Source: Streptomyces sp. ASQP_92
Lineage (GTDB): Bacteria; Actinomycetota; Actinomycetes; Streptomycetales; Streptomycetaceae
Reading direction: 5' to 3'
Assembly: GCF_025399895.1 (NCBI RefSeq)
Contig: NZ_JAODUA010000031.1
Span: forward strand, 1-51,811
DNA length: 51,811 bases
The position numbers and the translations under genes are program-made. This document shows, piece after piece, positions 40,466-49,281 of this stretch; positions within the stretch are counted from its first letter, which is position 1; every line of letters starts with the position of its first letter. The notes beneath the pieces are model-generated. The model was given only the letters and a program-made list of their open reading frames with translations, was not told the DNA's origin and did not search any database.

Positions 40466-41011
40466 GTGAGCGCCCCCTTCAAGCAGCCCGTCATGGACTC
40501 CCACTGCGCCGCGTGCGGAGCACCGTACTCCGCCCCGGCCGACGCCAGGCCCCGCACCTGCGCCGCCTGTGGCACCACCGCCTACCGCAACCCTCTGCCG
40601 GTCGCCGTCGCGCTGCTGCCCGTCACCGACGCCCATGGCACCGGGCTCGTCGTCATCACCCGCGCCATCGAACCGAGGTGCGGCGGCCGCGCCCTGCCGG
40701 GTGGCTTCATCGATCTCGGCGAGAGCTGGCAGGACGCCGTCGTCCGCGAACTGGGCGAGGAGACCGGCATCGAGGTCCCGGCGTCCGAGGTGCGTCTCGC
40801 GGACGCCCTGAGCTCCCCCGCGCACCTGCTCCTGTTCGGCCTGCTGCCCCCGCGCCGCGCCGCCGAACTCCCGCCCCCGGCGCCGACCGACGAGACAGAG
40901 GGCTGGGAACTGCTGCGCGAACCGGCCGAGTTGACCTTCCCGCTGCATACGGAGGCGGTCCGCAGATGGTTCGCGGGGGAGTACCGCGCAGGGCCCGCGC
41001 CGCGTACCTGA
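40466..41011 (+). CDS. Nudix hydrolase with N-terminal zinc ribbon
   Basis: 181 residues. The zinc ribbon has C14-x2-C17 and C32-x2-C35, then the Nudix box GGFIDLGESWQDAVVRELGE continuing EETGI, with all catalytic Glu residues. Such proteins hydrolyse nucleoside diphosphate derivatives; the substrate is unknown. NudC-like zinc ribbons hint at dinucleotides. The GTG start lacks a Shine-Dalgarno. TAGAGT (40454-40459) ends 6 nt upstream, again suggesting a leaderless mRNA. It is divergent from the VanX-like gene across 98 bp. Confidence 0.92.
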   Translation: MSAPFKQPVMDSHCAACGAPYSAPADARPRTCAACGTTAYRNPLPVAVALLPVTDAHGTGLVVITRAIEPRCGGRALPGGFIDLGESWQDAVVRELGEETGIEVPASEVRLADALSSPAHLLLFGLLPPRRAAELPPPAPTDETEGWELLREPAELTFPLHTEAVRRWFAGEYRAGPAPRT

Positions 41012-41076
41012 CATGGTGCGCCGGGCAGCGCCGCGCCCCGCGCCCGGCAGAGCCCCGGCCCGGTCGCGGTACCGGC

Positions 41077-43431
41077 TCAGCGTGCCCCGCCCCGCACCCG
41101 CACCGGATACCCGACCTCGGCGTCCGGGCCGCCGTCGGCCCGCTCCACCACCACCCGGCCGTTCTCGACCCGGGTCGAGAACCGCTCGACGCGCGCCCGT
41201 TCCCAGCCGTCCCCCGCGTCCCGCACCACGATCCCGCCCCCGGTGCGTCCGGTGGCCGGCGCCCACACCTCCAGTTCCAGGCCGCCGTCCGCGCCCCGCA
41301 CCGGGATCACCGACCCCGCCCGCGCGAGGACGGGGACATGCGACAGAGGAGCGTCGAGCAGCACCTGGCCGGGCCCCTCGTGCGCCTGCCCGGTCGCGGT
41401 GTCGTACCAGCGTCCCCGTGGCAGCCGCACCGCCCGCCGGTCGGCGGCGTGCTCCAGGACCGGCGCCACGAGCAGCGCGTCCCCGAGCAGGAAGGAGTCC
41501 TCGCAGTCCCGCAGCGCCCGGTCGCCCGGCGCGCTCCACCACAGCGGCCGCACATAGGGCGCCCCGGTCAGCCGCGCCAGCTGGGCCAGCGTCATGAAGT
41601 ACGGGTGCAGCCGCTGCCGTTCGGCCAGCGCCGACCGAGCGGCTTCGAGCACCTCGGGGCCGAACTCCCAGGGCTCGCGCCGGCCCGCCCACTTGGCGGC
41701 GTGGGTACGGAACAGGGGCAGCCAGGCGCCGAGTTGGAACCAGCGCAGATACAGCTCGGGCGAGGGGCTTCCGGTGAAGCCGCCCACGTCGGGGCCCGAG
41801 TAGGGCACCCCGCACAGGCCGAGGCCCAGCACCAGGGACAGCGAGGCGCGCAGCCCGGGCCAGCCCGTCGACACATCGCCCGACCAGGTGCCGCCGTAGC
41901 GCTGCATTCCGGCCCACCCCGAGCGCGAGAACAGGAACGGCCGCTCCCCGGGCCGCAGTTGGCGCAGTCCCTCGTATCCGGCCCGGGCCATGCAGAGCCC
42001 GTAGACGTTGTGGCCCTCGCGGTGGTCGCCGCCCTGACCGTCCAGGTCGTGCCGGGCGGACCGGGGCAGCGTCCGGTCCCCGAACGGAGCGAAGGTCACC
42101 GGTTCGTTCATGTCGTGCCACACCCCCGCGAACCCCTGGTCGAGCCGCTCCCGGTACAGCGCGCCCCACCAGGCGCGGGTCCGCGGATCGGTGAAGTCGG
42201 GAAAGGCGCACTCCCCGGGCCACACCTCTGCGCGCACCTCGCGCCCGTGGGCGTCCTTGACGAAGGCCCCGGCGGCGCGCCCGCTCTCGTACACCGCGCT
42301 GCCGGCTTGCGCCCGGACCCCGGGGTCGACGATCGAGACCAGTCGCACCCCGTCCTCGGCGAGATCCTTGGCCAGCCGGGGCACATCGGGAAAGGCGGCC
42401 GGGTCGACGGTGAAGACCCGGTGGTCGTCGTAGTGGTCGATGTCCAGGTGCAGCGCGGTCAACGGCAGGCCGCGCCCGGTGTACCCGCCGACGATCCGCC
42501 GCACCTCGCGCTCGGTGCCGAAACCCCAGCGCGCGTGCTGGGGGCCGAGCGCCCACGACGGGGGCAGGGCGGGCGCGCCGGTCAGGGCCGACCAGCCCTG
42601 GAGCACCCGCGAGGGCGTCCCCGCCATCACCCAGCAGCGCAGCGGACCGCCCTCCATGCGCAGCTCGCTCGCCCCCGGACGGTCGTGCCCGGACCCGGCG
42701 CCCTCCTCGCCCTCGCGCAGCACCACCCGGCCGTCCCAGGTGTTGTCGTAGAACGCGAGGTGGGTTCCCGCGTCCGCGACCACCAGCTGCACCGGCATCG
42801 TGATGTACAGCGGGTCGTCGCCCGGACCGAAGCCGCCGCCCGGATCGGTGTTCCACAGCCGGTAGGTGCCGTCCCGCAACCGGGGCCCGTTCGCCCGCCC
42901 GCCCAGGCCGAAGAACCGTGCGTCCGCGGGCACTTCGGAGCGCTGGAGCCAGCGGGCCGGCCCGCCGCCGGCCGGCTCCCACCAGCGCGGCGGCAGCTCC
43001 CGGCGCAGCACCACGCCTCCGGGCGTGCACACCTGCACCGCGCCGTACCGGGAGACGACCACGGTCAGCCGCTCCGACACGATGCGCCAGCCGCCGTCCT
43101 TGTCCGGCTCCAGGACCGCCCGGGGGTCCGGCCCGGGAGCCCGGCCGCTCACGGCGTACGACGGCTCGGGACCCGCCCCGCCCCAGCCCCAGAACACCGC
43201 GCCGCCCGCCGCGACCCGCACCTCCAGCTCGGCGCGCGCGAAGCGCACCACGCCTCCGCCCGGCCTCGGCTCGGCCTCGGTCACCGTCCCCGGCACCCGG
43301 GCCCGCTCCCGCCCGCGCGCCGGCAGGTCCCGCGCGTCCGCCCGGCGCCGACGCAGGGCCGCGCGTATGGCCCGCAGCCCCCGCACCGAACCGGCCGCCT
43401 TCACCGAGCGCATCAGGTCATCGCCGTTCAT
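41077..43431 (-). CDS. Glycoside hydrolase family 31 (alpha-glucosidase-like)
   Basis: 784 residues, no signal peptide, so cytoplasmic. The N-terminal beta domain precedes a (beta/alpha)8 barrel. GVWHDMNEPVTF holds the catalytic nucleophile Asp, GGTWSGDVSTGW the likely acid/base Asp, and LPLTALHLDIDHYDDHRVFT the substrate-binding LDIDH block. LPRGRWYDTATG is in the proximal C-terminal domain. It likely releases alpha-glucose (or xylose) from oligosaccharide ends. ATG 43431 follows GGTGAG; GTG 43440 is possible. It is divergent from the acetoacetyl-CoA synthetase gene. Confidence 0.92.
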   Translation of the reverse strand: MNGDDLMRSVKAAGSVRGLRAIRAALRRRRADARDLPARGRERARVPGTVTEAEPRPGGGVVRFARAELEVRVAAGGAVFWGWGGAGPEPSYAVSGRAPGPDPRAVLEPDKDGGWRIVSERLTVVVSRYGAVQVCTPGGVVLRRELPPRWWEPAGGGPARWLQRSEVPADARFFGLGGRANGPRLRDGTYRLWNTDPGGGFGPGDDPLYITMPVQLVVADAGTHLAFYDNTWDGRVVLREGEEGAGSGHDRPGASELRMEGGPLRCWVMAGTPSRVLQGWSALTGAPALPPSWALGPQHARWGFGTEREVRRIVGGYTGRGLPLTALHLDIDHYDDHRVFTVDPAAFPDVPRLAKDLAEDGVRLVSIVDPGVRAQAGSAVYESGRAAGAFVKDAHGREVRAEVWPGECAFPDFTDPRTRAWWGALYRERLDQGFAGVWHDMNEPVTFAPFGDRTLPRSARHDLDGQGGDHREGHNVYGLCMARAGYEGLRQLRPGERPFLFSRSGWAGMQRYGGTWSGDVSTGWPGLRASLSLVLGLGLCGVPYSGPDVGGFTGSPSPELYLRWFQLGAWLPLFRTHAAKWAGRREPWEFGPEVLEAARSALAERQRLHPYFMTLAQLARLTGAPYVRPLWWSAPGDRALRDCEDSFLLGDALLVAPVLEHAADRRAVRLPRGRWYDTATGQAHEGPGQVLLDAPLSHVPVLARAGSVIPVRGADGGLELEVWAPATGRTGGGIVVRDAGDGWERARVERFSTRVENGRVVVERADGGPDAEVGYPVRVRGGAR

Positions 43432-43471
43432 GCAGCTCACCCTGCCACCCGGACGGCCCTGTGCGCGGTTC

Positions 43472-43493
43472 GTTCAACTGCCGTTCACCTGTG
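43472..43493 (+). promoter_or_regulatory. Candidate PHO box (PhoP direct repeats)
   Basis: Two adjacent 11-bp units, GTTCAACTGCC and GTTCACCTGTG. They match the Streptomyces PhoP repeat consensus (GTTCACC plus four) in sequence and exact spacing. The repeats sit 41 bp from the GH31 start and read toward the acetoacetyl-CoA synthetase gene, so either gene could be the target. Confidence 0.45.
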
Positions 43494-43546
43494 GTCGCGC
43501 CACATGCCCAGGCATCCGACTGTGGGGGGCGCACCCTGGTGCGGGA

Positions 43547-43607
43547 GACGATCACATGGCATCGTCCCTCTGAGCCGCCTCACGCGCACACCCCTCGCGT
43601 GTGCGCG
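43547..43607 (+). promoter_or_regulatory. Inverted repeats ahead of acetoacetyl-CoA synthetase
   Basis: GACGAT-N8-ATCGTC (43547-43566) is a possible operator. A perfect 9-bp hairpin follows, CGCGCACAC (43583-43591) with GTGTGCGCG (43599-43607), ending 41 nt before the ATG. The hairpin could lie in the mRNA leader. Confidence 0.4.
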
Positions 43608-43648
43608 GGAAACACGCACATCACGCGTTAAAGCCCGGGAGCCGACCC

Positions 43649-45637
43649 ATGACTTCAGCAGCGAACCCCGATCCGCAGCCCGCGCCCCTGTGGCAGCCGG
43701 ACTCCGAACGCATCGCGGCCGCTCGGATCACCTGCTTCCAGGCCTGGGCCGCGGAGCGCTACGGGGCACCGGCCGAGGGCGGGTACCCGGCTCTCCACCG
43801 CTGGTCGGTCGAGGAACTCGACACCTTCTGGCAGGCCGTCGCCGACTGGTTCGACATCCGCTTCTCCTCCCCGTACGAAGCTGTCCTCGCCGATCGAACG
43901 ATGCCGGGCGCCCAGTGGTTCCCGGGCGCCACCCTGAACTACGCGGAACACGCGCTGCGCACGGCCGAGGACCCCCGGCGGGCCGACGCCCCCGCCCTGC
44001 TGCACGTCGACGAGACCCATGAGCCCGTCGCGACGAGCTGGTCGGAGCTGCGCCGCCAGGTCGGCTCGCTCGCCGCCGAACTGCGTGCCCTCGGCGTGCG
44101 TCCGGGAGACCGGGTGAGCGGCTATCTGCCCAACGTCCCCCAGGCGGTCACCGCGCTGCTCGCCTCGGCCGCCGTCGGCGCCGTGTGGACCTCCTGCGCC
44201 CCCGACTTCGGAGCTCGCAGCGTCCTCGACCGCTTCCAGCAGGTCGAGCCGGTCGTCCTGTTCACCGTCGACGGCTACCGCTACGGCGGCAAGGAGCACG
44301 ACCGCACGGACGTCGTCGCGGAGCTGCGCCGCGAACTGCCCACCCTGCGCGCCGTCGTGCACATCCCGCTGCTCGGCACCCCGGCCCCCGAAGGCACCCT
44401 CGACTGGGCCGCCCTGACCGCCGGTGACACCGAGCCGGTCTTCGAGCAGGTGCCCTTCAACCATCCGCTGTGGGTGCTCTACTCCTCCGGCACGACGGGT
44501 CTGCCCAAGGCGATCGTGCAGTCCCAGGGCGGCATTCTGCTCGAACACTTCAAGCAGCTCGGCCTGCACTGCGACCTCGGCCCCGAGGACCGTTTCTTCT
44601 GGTACACCTCCACCGGCTGGATGATGTGGAACTTCCTCGTCTCCGGGCTGCTCACCGGCACCACCGTCGTCCTGTACGACGGCAGCCCGGGCTACCCCGA
44701 CACGGGCGCCCAGTGGGGCGTGGCCGAGCGCACCGGCGCCACCCTGTTCGGCACGTCGGCCGCGTACGTCATGGCCTGCCGCAAGGCCGGGGTGCGTCCC
44801 GGGCGTGACGTCGACCTGTCCCGGGTCAAGGGCGTCGCCACCACCGGGTCGCCCCTGCCGCCGGACGGGTTCCGCTGGCTCCACGACGAGGTGCGCGAGG
44901 ACCTGTGGATCGCCTCGGTCAGCGGTGGCACCGACGTGTGCTCCTGCTTCGCGGGGGCGGTTCCCACGCTGCCGGTGCACATCGGCGAGCTCCAGGCCCC
45001 CTGCCTCGGCACCGACCTCCAGGCGTGGGACGCGCAGGGCTGGCCCGTCGTGGGCGAGGTCGGCGAACTCGTCGTCACCAACCCCATGCCCTCGATGCCG
45101 ATCCGGTTCTGGAACGACCCCGACGGCAGCCGCTACCGCGACAGCTACTTCGACATGTTCCCGGGCGTGTGGCGCCACGGCGACTGGATCACCCTCACCG
45201 ACCGGGGCTCGGTGATCATCCACGGCCGCTCCGACTCGACCCTCAACCGCCAGGGCGTGCGCATGGGTTCGGCCGACATCTACGAGGTCGTCGAACGCCT
45301 CCCCGAGATCCGCGAATCCCTCGTCATCGGCCTCGAAGAGCCCGACGGCGGCTACTGGATGCCCCTGTTCGTCCACCTCGCCGAGGGTGCGGTCCTGGAC
45401 GACTCCCTCCGTACGAAGATCAAGCAGGCCATCCGGGAGCAGCTCTCGCCCCGCCATGTCCCCGACGAGATCATCGAGGCGCCGGGCGTCCCGCACACCC
45501 TCACGGGCAAGCGCATCGAGGTCCCCGTGAAGCGCCTGCTCCAAGGAGCCGCCCTCGACAAGGCCGTCAACCCCGGGTCGGTGGACAATCTGGATCTGCT
45601 GCGCTTCTACGAGGACGTCGCCCGCAAGCGCCGCTGA
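43649..45637 (+). CDS. Acetoacetate-CoA ligase (acetoacetyl-CoA synthetase)
   Basis: A 662-residue ANL-superfamily enzyme that activates acetoacetate with ATP and CoA. LYSSGTTGLPKAIVQSQGG is the AMP-binding P-loop, FFWYTSTGWMMWNFLVSGLL the A4/A5 region typical of acetoacetyl-CoA synthetases, and WRHGDWI and GRSDSTLNRQGVRMGSADIY the hinge. The catalytic Lys is in PHTLTGKRIEVPVKRLL. SVSGGTDVCSCFAG is characteristic of AacS. ATG 43649 follows GGGAG. Its stop abuts the stop of the convergent MocR gene with no room for a terminator. It feeds acetoacetate into polyketide, PHB or mevalonate-type pools. Confidence 0.95.
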   Translation: MTSAANPDPQPAPLWQPDSERIAAARITCFQAWAAERYGAPAEGGYPALHRWSVEELDTFWQAVADWFDIRFSSPYEAVLADRTMPGAQWFPGATLNYAEHALRTAEDPRRADAPALLHVDETHEPVATSWSELRRQVGSLAAELRALGVRPGDRVSGYLPNVPQAVTALLASAAVGAVWTSCAPDFGARSVLDRFQQVEPVVLFTVDGYRYGGKEHDRTDVVAELRRELPTLRAVVHIPLLGTPAPEGTLDWAALTAGDTEPVFEQVPFNHPLWVLYSSGTTGLPKAIVQSQGGILLEHFKQLGLHCDLGPEDRFFWYTSTGWMMWNFLVSGLLTGTTVVLYDGSPGYPDTGAQWGVAERTGATLFGTSAAYVMACRKAGVRPGRDVDLSRVKGVATTGSPLPPDGFRWLHDEVREDLWIASVSGGTDVCSCFAGAVPTLPVHIGELQAPCLGTDLQAWDAQGWPVVGEVGELVVTNPMPSMPIRFWNDPDGSRYRDSYFDMFPGVWRHGDWITLTDRGSVIIHGRSDSTLNRQGVRMGSADIYEVVERLPEIRESLVIGLEEPDGGYWMPLFVHLAEGAVLDDSLRTKIKQAIREQLSPRHVPDEIIEAPGVPHTLTGKRIEVPVKRLLQGAALDKAVNPGSVDNLDLLRFYEDVARKRR

Positions 45638-46957
45638 TCAACCCCCGTACGTGGCCTCGGACTCGCCCAGCACCTCGGCGAAGTCCGAGGCCAGGCGCGC
45701 CGCCCCCGAGCTGTCCAGTCCGGCCACGGTGATCCGTACGCCGGGCGCCGAGGCCATCCGGAACCGGGCCCCGGCCGCCACCCACCAGCCGCGGGTACGC
45801 AGCCCGTTGACGACGGCGGACTCGTCGCGCACAGGCACCCACACATTCATCCCGCTGGCCCCGTGCGCCCCGATCCCGCGCTGGGCGAGCTCCTTGACAA
45901 AGGCCGCACGCCGCTCCCCATAGGCGGCCTCCGCGCGCCTCACCAGGAGTTGGGCCGAGGGGTCGTCGAGCAGGGTCAGCACGGCCGCCTGCAACAGATG
46001 ACTCACCCACCCGGAGGTGAGCAGCAGCCGCCCGTCGTGGCGCGCCAGCGTCACCGGGTCGCACGCGGCGGCCGCCCAGCGCAGATCGGTCCCGAGGTAC
46101 TTGGTCACGGTCCGCACCTGCGCCCAGCGCGAAAGGCCGCCGCCGGTAAGGGAGTTGAGCTCGGCGCCCGCGATCTCGGCGGCGTGGTCGTTCTCGATCA
46201 CCAGCACCTCGGGTGCCTGCCGCACCACCTCGACCAGCTCGTCGCGCCGGACGGCCGAGAAGCAGCCTCCGTACGGATTCTGCGCCCGGGGGCTGCACAC
46301 GACGGCCCGCGCCCCCGCCCGCAGCGCCTCGCGCAGTGCGGCCGGGCGCATGCCCTCGTCGTCCACGGCCACCGCGATCGTGCGCAGTCCCATGGCCTGG
46401 AGCAGGTCGAGCAAATGGTGATAGCCCGGGTCCTCCATGGCCACCGCGTCCCCGGGGCGCAGCTCCGTGGTCAGCAGCCGCGTGATGCAGTCGAGGGCTC
46501 CGTGGGCGAACGTCACGCACTCCGACGGCACCCCGTCCCCGTCGAACCAGGCGCGCACCCGCTCCTCCAGGGACGGCAGCCGGGGGGTGGAGCGGTGCGA
46601 GCGAGGGCCGGTCGAGGGCGCCGCGAGCCCCGGCAGGTCCGGCAGGAACGCCGGGTCGGGATGGCCCCCCGCCAGATCGCGCAGGCCTTCGGGCACTTTC
46701 GGCGGCCGCCGCGAGGCGACGGCGGGCGCCGCGGCGATCACGGTTCCGCCCCGGCCCCGCGTCACCACCACACCGCGCCCGCGCAGCTCCTTGTAGGCGG
46801 CGGCCACGGTCCCCGGACTCACCGCCAGTTCATCGGCCAGCTTGCGCACGGGTGGAAGCGCATCGCCGGGCCCGAGGCCTCCGTCGGCGACGGCACGCTC
46901 CACCGATGAGGCAATTCCCCTGGCTGTCGTACCCGCGATCGAATATTGTGTTGCCAC
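45638..46957 (-). CDS. MocR-type regulator: GntR HTH plus aminotransferase domain
   Basis: 439 residues. The N-terminal winged helix is LPPVRKLADELAVSPGTVAA and AAYKELRGRGVVVTRGRGGT. The aminotransferase-like domain has SPRAQNPYGGCFS and TVTKYLGTDLRWA with K286 as predicted PLP lysine. It is compact compared with the 500-residue MocR at 10937. The GTG start has no ribosome site; a TTGACC-N17-CATACT promoter ends 7 nt upstream, so the mRNA is probably leaderless. An AT-rich palindrome overlaps that promoter, suggesting autorepression and control of the divergent MFS gene. Confidence 0.9.
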   Translation of the reverse strand: MATQYSIAGTTARGIASSVERAVADGGLGPGDALPPVRKLADELAVSPGTVAAAYKELRGRGVVVTRGRGGTVIAAAPAVASRRPPKVPEGLRDLAGGHPDPAFLPDLPGLAAPSTGPRSHRSTPRLPSLEERVRAWFDGDGVPSECVTFAHGALDCITRLLTTELRPGDAVAMEDPGYHHLLDLLQAMGLRTIAVAVDDEGMRPAALREALRAGARAVVCSPRAQNPYGGCFSAVRRDELVEVVRQAPEVLVIENDHAAEIAGAELNSLTGGGLSRWAQVRTVTKYLGTDLRWAAAACDPVTLARHDGRLLLTSGWVSHLLQAAVLTLLDDPSAQLLVRRAEAAYGERRAAFVKELAQRGIGAHGASGMNVWVPVRDESAVVNGLRTRGWWVAAGARFRMASAPGVRITVAGLDSSGAARLASDFAEVLGESEATYGG

Positions 46958-46963
46958 GTACTG

Positions 46964-46992
46964 AAGTATGTACCAATACATAAATCGGGTCA
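46964..46992 (-). promoter_or_regulatory. Promoter and overlapping operator of the MocR/MFS divergon
   Basis: On the minus strand, TTGACC, a 17-nt spacer and CATACT end 7 nt before the MocR GTG. The perfect palindrome TATGTATTGGTACATA (46967-46982) covers the spacer and reaches the -10. The same DNA gives ATACAT-like -10 candidates for the MFS gene on the plus strand. Confidence 0.7.
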
Positions 46993-47002
46993 AGGGGGAG
47001 CC

Positions 47003-48277
47003 GTGAGCTGGAGTCGCCGACGTGCCGCACTGTGGGAACGCATTCCAGGAGGCCTCGACGGCCGCCGCATGCTGTCCGTCGCCTTCGTCGACCGGACCGG
47101 AAGCGGCCTCTGGGAAGCCGTCTCCGTCCTCTACTTCACCTATGTGGCAGGGCTCTCCCTCGCCCAGATCGGCACCCTGGTCGCCGCCTCCGGTGCCGTC
47201 GGCATTGCCGGAGCCCCCATCGGCGGCCGCATCGCCGACCGCCTGCCCCTGACCCGCGTCCTGGTCGGCCTCCAAACCCTGCGTGCCGTCGCCGCGTTCG
47301 CGCTGCTGACCACCGACAACTTCGCCCTCCTGCTCCTGTTCGCCTCCATCGGAAGCTTCGGCGACCGCTCGGCCAATGTGCTCACCAAGCTGTACGCGGC
47401 CCGCATCGCCGGCCCCCAGCGCGTGCGCTACCAAGCCGTCAGCCGGACCGTCGCCAACGCGGGCTGGGCGGTCGGCGGCCTCGCCGCGGCCGGCGCCCTC
47501 GCCGTCGGCTCGGTCTCCGCCTACACCTGGCTCCTGGCCGGCAACGCCCTCTCCTTCCTCGGCTCCGCCGTCATCACCACGCTCTGCGCGGAGCCCTCGG
47601 CGCCGCCCCGCACAGTCGCCAAGTCCGGGGAACCGCCGACACGACCGAGCCCCACCAACCCCTGGCGCGACCGCCGCTACCTCGCCTTCGTAGGCACCGA
47701 AACCGTCCTCTTCCTCGACGACGCCGTGTTCAAGATCGGCCTCCCCCTGTGGACCGTGCACGCCACCGACGCCCCGCACGGCCTCGTCCCCCTGCTCATG
47801 GTGATCAACAACGTGATGGTGGTGGGCCTCCAAGTCCCCCTCGCCCGCTTCGGGGCCACCACCCCGGCGGCCCGGCGGCTGCTCCTCCCGCTCTCGGCCA
47901 CCTTCGCGCTCGCAGGCCTCGCCATCGCGGCCTCCGCCGCCCACGGCGCCGGATTCGCCACCGTCTTCCTCGTCGCCGCCACGGTCGCCTTCACACTCGC
48001 CGAGATCGTCCACGCGACCATCTCCTGGGAACTCTCGATAGCCCTCGCGCCCGGCGAGGCCCAGGGCGCCTACCTCGGAGTCCACGGCCTGGCCCAGTCC
48101 GTCCAGCGCAGCCTCGGCCCCCTCGCCGTCACCGCCGCCATCGCCACCGGACCCGCGGGCTGGATCACCTTCGGCACCGTCATCGCCGGAACCTGCCTCG
48201 CCCAGCACCGGCTGGTCCGCCCACGACCGCGGGGGACCTCACTGTCAGTGCCTCCGGTTACGGTGAGTGAGCATTGA
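47003..48277 (+). CDS. MFS transporter
   Basis: A 424-residue major facilitator with about 12 transmembrane segments (AQIGTLVAASGAVGIAGAPI, then the GGRIADRLPLTRVLV loop motif). It looks like a drug-efflux-type MFS; the substrate is unknown. GTG 47003 follows AAGGGGGAG. It is divergent from the MocR regulator, sharing an operator, so its expression is probably controlled by a PLP- or amine-related signal. The hypothetical gene downstream starts 24 bp after its stop. Confidence 0.88.
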   Translation: MSWSRRRAALWERIPGGLDGRRMLSVAFVDRTGSGLWEAVSVLYFTYVAGLSLAQIGTLVAASGAVGIAGAPIGGRIADRLPLTRVLVGLQTLRAVAAFALLTTDNFALLLLFASIGSFGDRSANVLTKLYAARIAGPQRVRYQAVSRTVANAGWAVGGLAAAGALAVGSVSAYTWLLAGNALSFLGSAVITTLCAEPSAPPRTVAKSGEPPTRPSPTNPWRDRRYLAFVGTETVLFLDDAVFKIGLPLWTVHATDAPHGLVPLLMVINNVMVVGLQVPLARFGATTPAARRLLLPLSATFALAGLAIAASAAHGAGFATVFLVAATVAFTLAEIVHATISWELSIALAPGEAQGAYLGVHGLAQSVQRSLGPLAVTAAIATGPAGWITFGTVIAGTCLAQHRLVRPRPRGTSLSVPPVTVSEH

Positions 48278-48301
48278 TCGACACCGCGCTCAGGGGGAAA
48301 C

Positions 48302-49186
48302 ATGGCGCACACCCACGACATCCGGACCATCCGGCGCACACTCCGCCGTGAAATGCCGAGCACCGTCGGCCTGATCGCCGACGCGCACGACTTCACGGCC
48401 ATGACGAGATACCGATCCTTCGTCTTCGACGACCACCGGCGCTACCTCCGCCAGGTCGAAGGCCTCCTCCGCTCGCTCGCCGCCCAGGGCGCGCACACCA
48501 CGGTCGCCCTCTTCGACCCGGAGGAGTTCACCGACTTCTGCGCGTCGAAGGGCCTCGACCCGGACACCCCGGACAGCCGCACCCGCTTCACGGCCGAACT
48601 GGCGGCGGGCGGCGCCTGCGTCGCCTACGCGGGCCAGCCCATCGACAGCCTCGTCCCCCAGCTCATCAACAAGGCGGTCCGCAAAGCGACTTGGGAGTAC
48701 GCCACGATGCTCCTCGCCGAAGCGGGGGACTGCGCGGAATGCGGCCAGGACATCGGCAGGGACGCCTTCGACCGCGCCTCACAGCTCCTGCTGACCCTGC
48801 TGGAGACGGCCGGCCCCGGCATCCAGCACCTGGTATGCAGCATCCCGACCCAGGAAGAGCAGCTCATCGCCGTCCTGCACGCCGAGCGGGAGGGCTTCGA
48901 GCCGGCCCGGCTCGACGAGCGGGACGCGGCCGAGTTCGTCACGGTTCTCGCGGCGGGCATCGCCCGCCACAGCGCCGGCGGGCTCGTCCTGCGCACCACC
49001 GAGCCGGGCGCCCCGGACCGGCTGCACGGCTGGCGGCTGCACCAGGGCCGGCTGGACCCCCTCACCGAGGGCGAGGTGTTCAGCGCCTACTGCACCGACG
49101 CGGAGACGGGCGACCCCGTCGCGCCCGAGCCCGGTGTCGAATACCGCCCCGGATTCCCCATCGACCAGCCCGACACCCACCACTGA
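48302..49186 (+). CDS. Hypothetical protein
   Basis: A 294-residue soluble protein with no family I recognise. It has mixed alpha/beta character, with AQGAHTTVALFDPEEFTDFC in the first third and a CAECGQD motif near residue 142 that could bind metal as part of a larger site. The C-terminus is acidic and Pro-rich (DPVAPEPGVEYRPGFP). ATG 48302 follows AGGGGGAAAC. It is probably cotranscribed with the MFS gene and ends at a terminator shared with ptsI. The function is unknown. Confidence 0.8.
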   Translation: MAHTHDIRTIRRTLRREMPSTVGLIADAHDFTAMTRYRSFVFDDHRRYLRQVEGLLRSLAAQGAHTTVALFDPEEFTDFCASKGLDPDTPDSRTRFTAELAAGGACVAYAGQPIDSLVPQLINKAVRKATWEYATMLLAEAGDCAECGQDIGRDAFDRASQLLLTLLETAGPGIQHLVCSIPTQEEQLIAVLHAEREGFEPARLDERDAAEFVTVLAAGIARHSAGGLVLRTTEPGAPDRLHGWRLHQGRLDPLTEGEVFSAYCTDAETGDPVAPEPGVEYRPGFPIDQPDTHH

Positions 49187-49219
49187 CGTACTGACGCAAC
49201 GGAGTTGAGGCAACGACAA

Positions 49220-49255
49220 AGGGGCTCCCCGCCGCACCCGCGACGGGAAGCCCCT
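49220..49255. terminator. Bidirectional terminator between the hypothetical gene and ptsI
   Basis: A 12-bp stem with one mismatch (49220-49231 with 49244-49255) and a 12-nt loop, flanked by an A run on the left. It separates convergent genes. Confidence 0.8.
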
Positions 49256-49281
49256 CTCACACCGGTCTCACGACCACGCGG

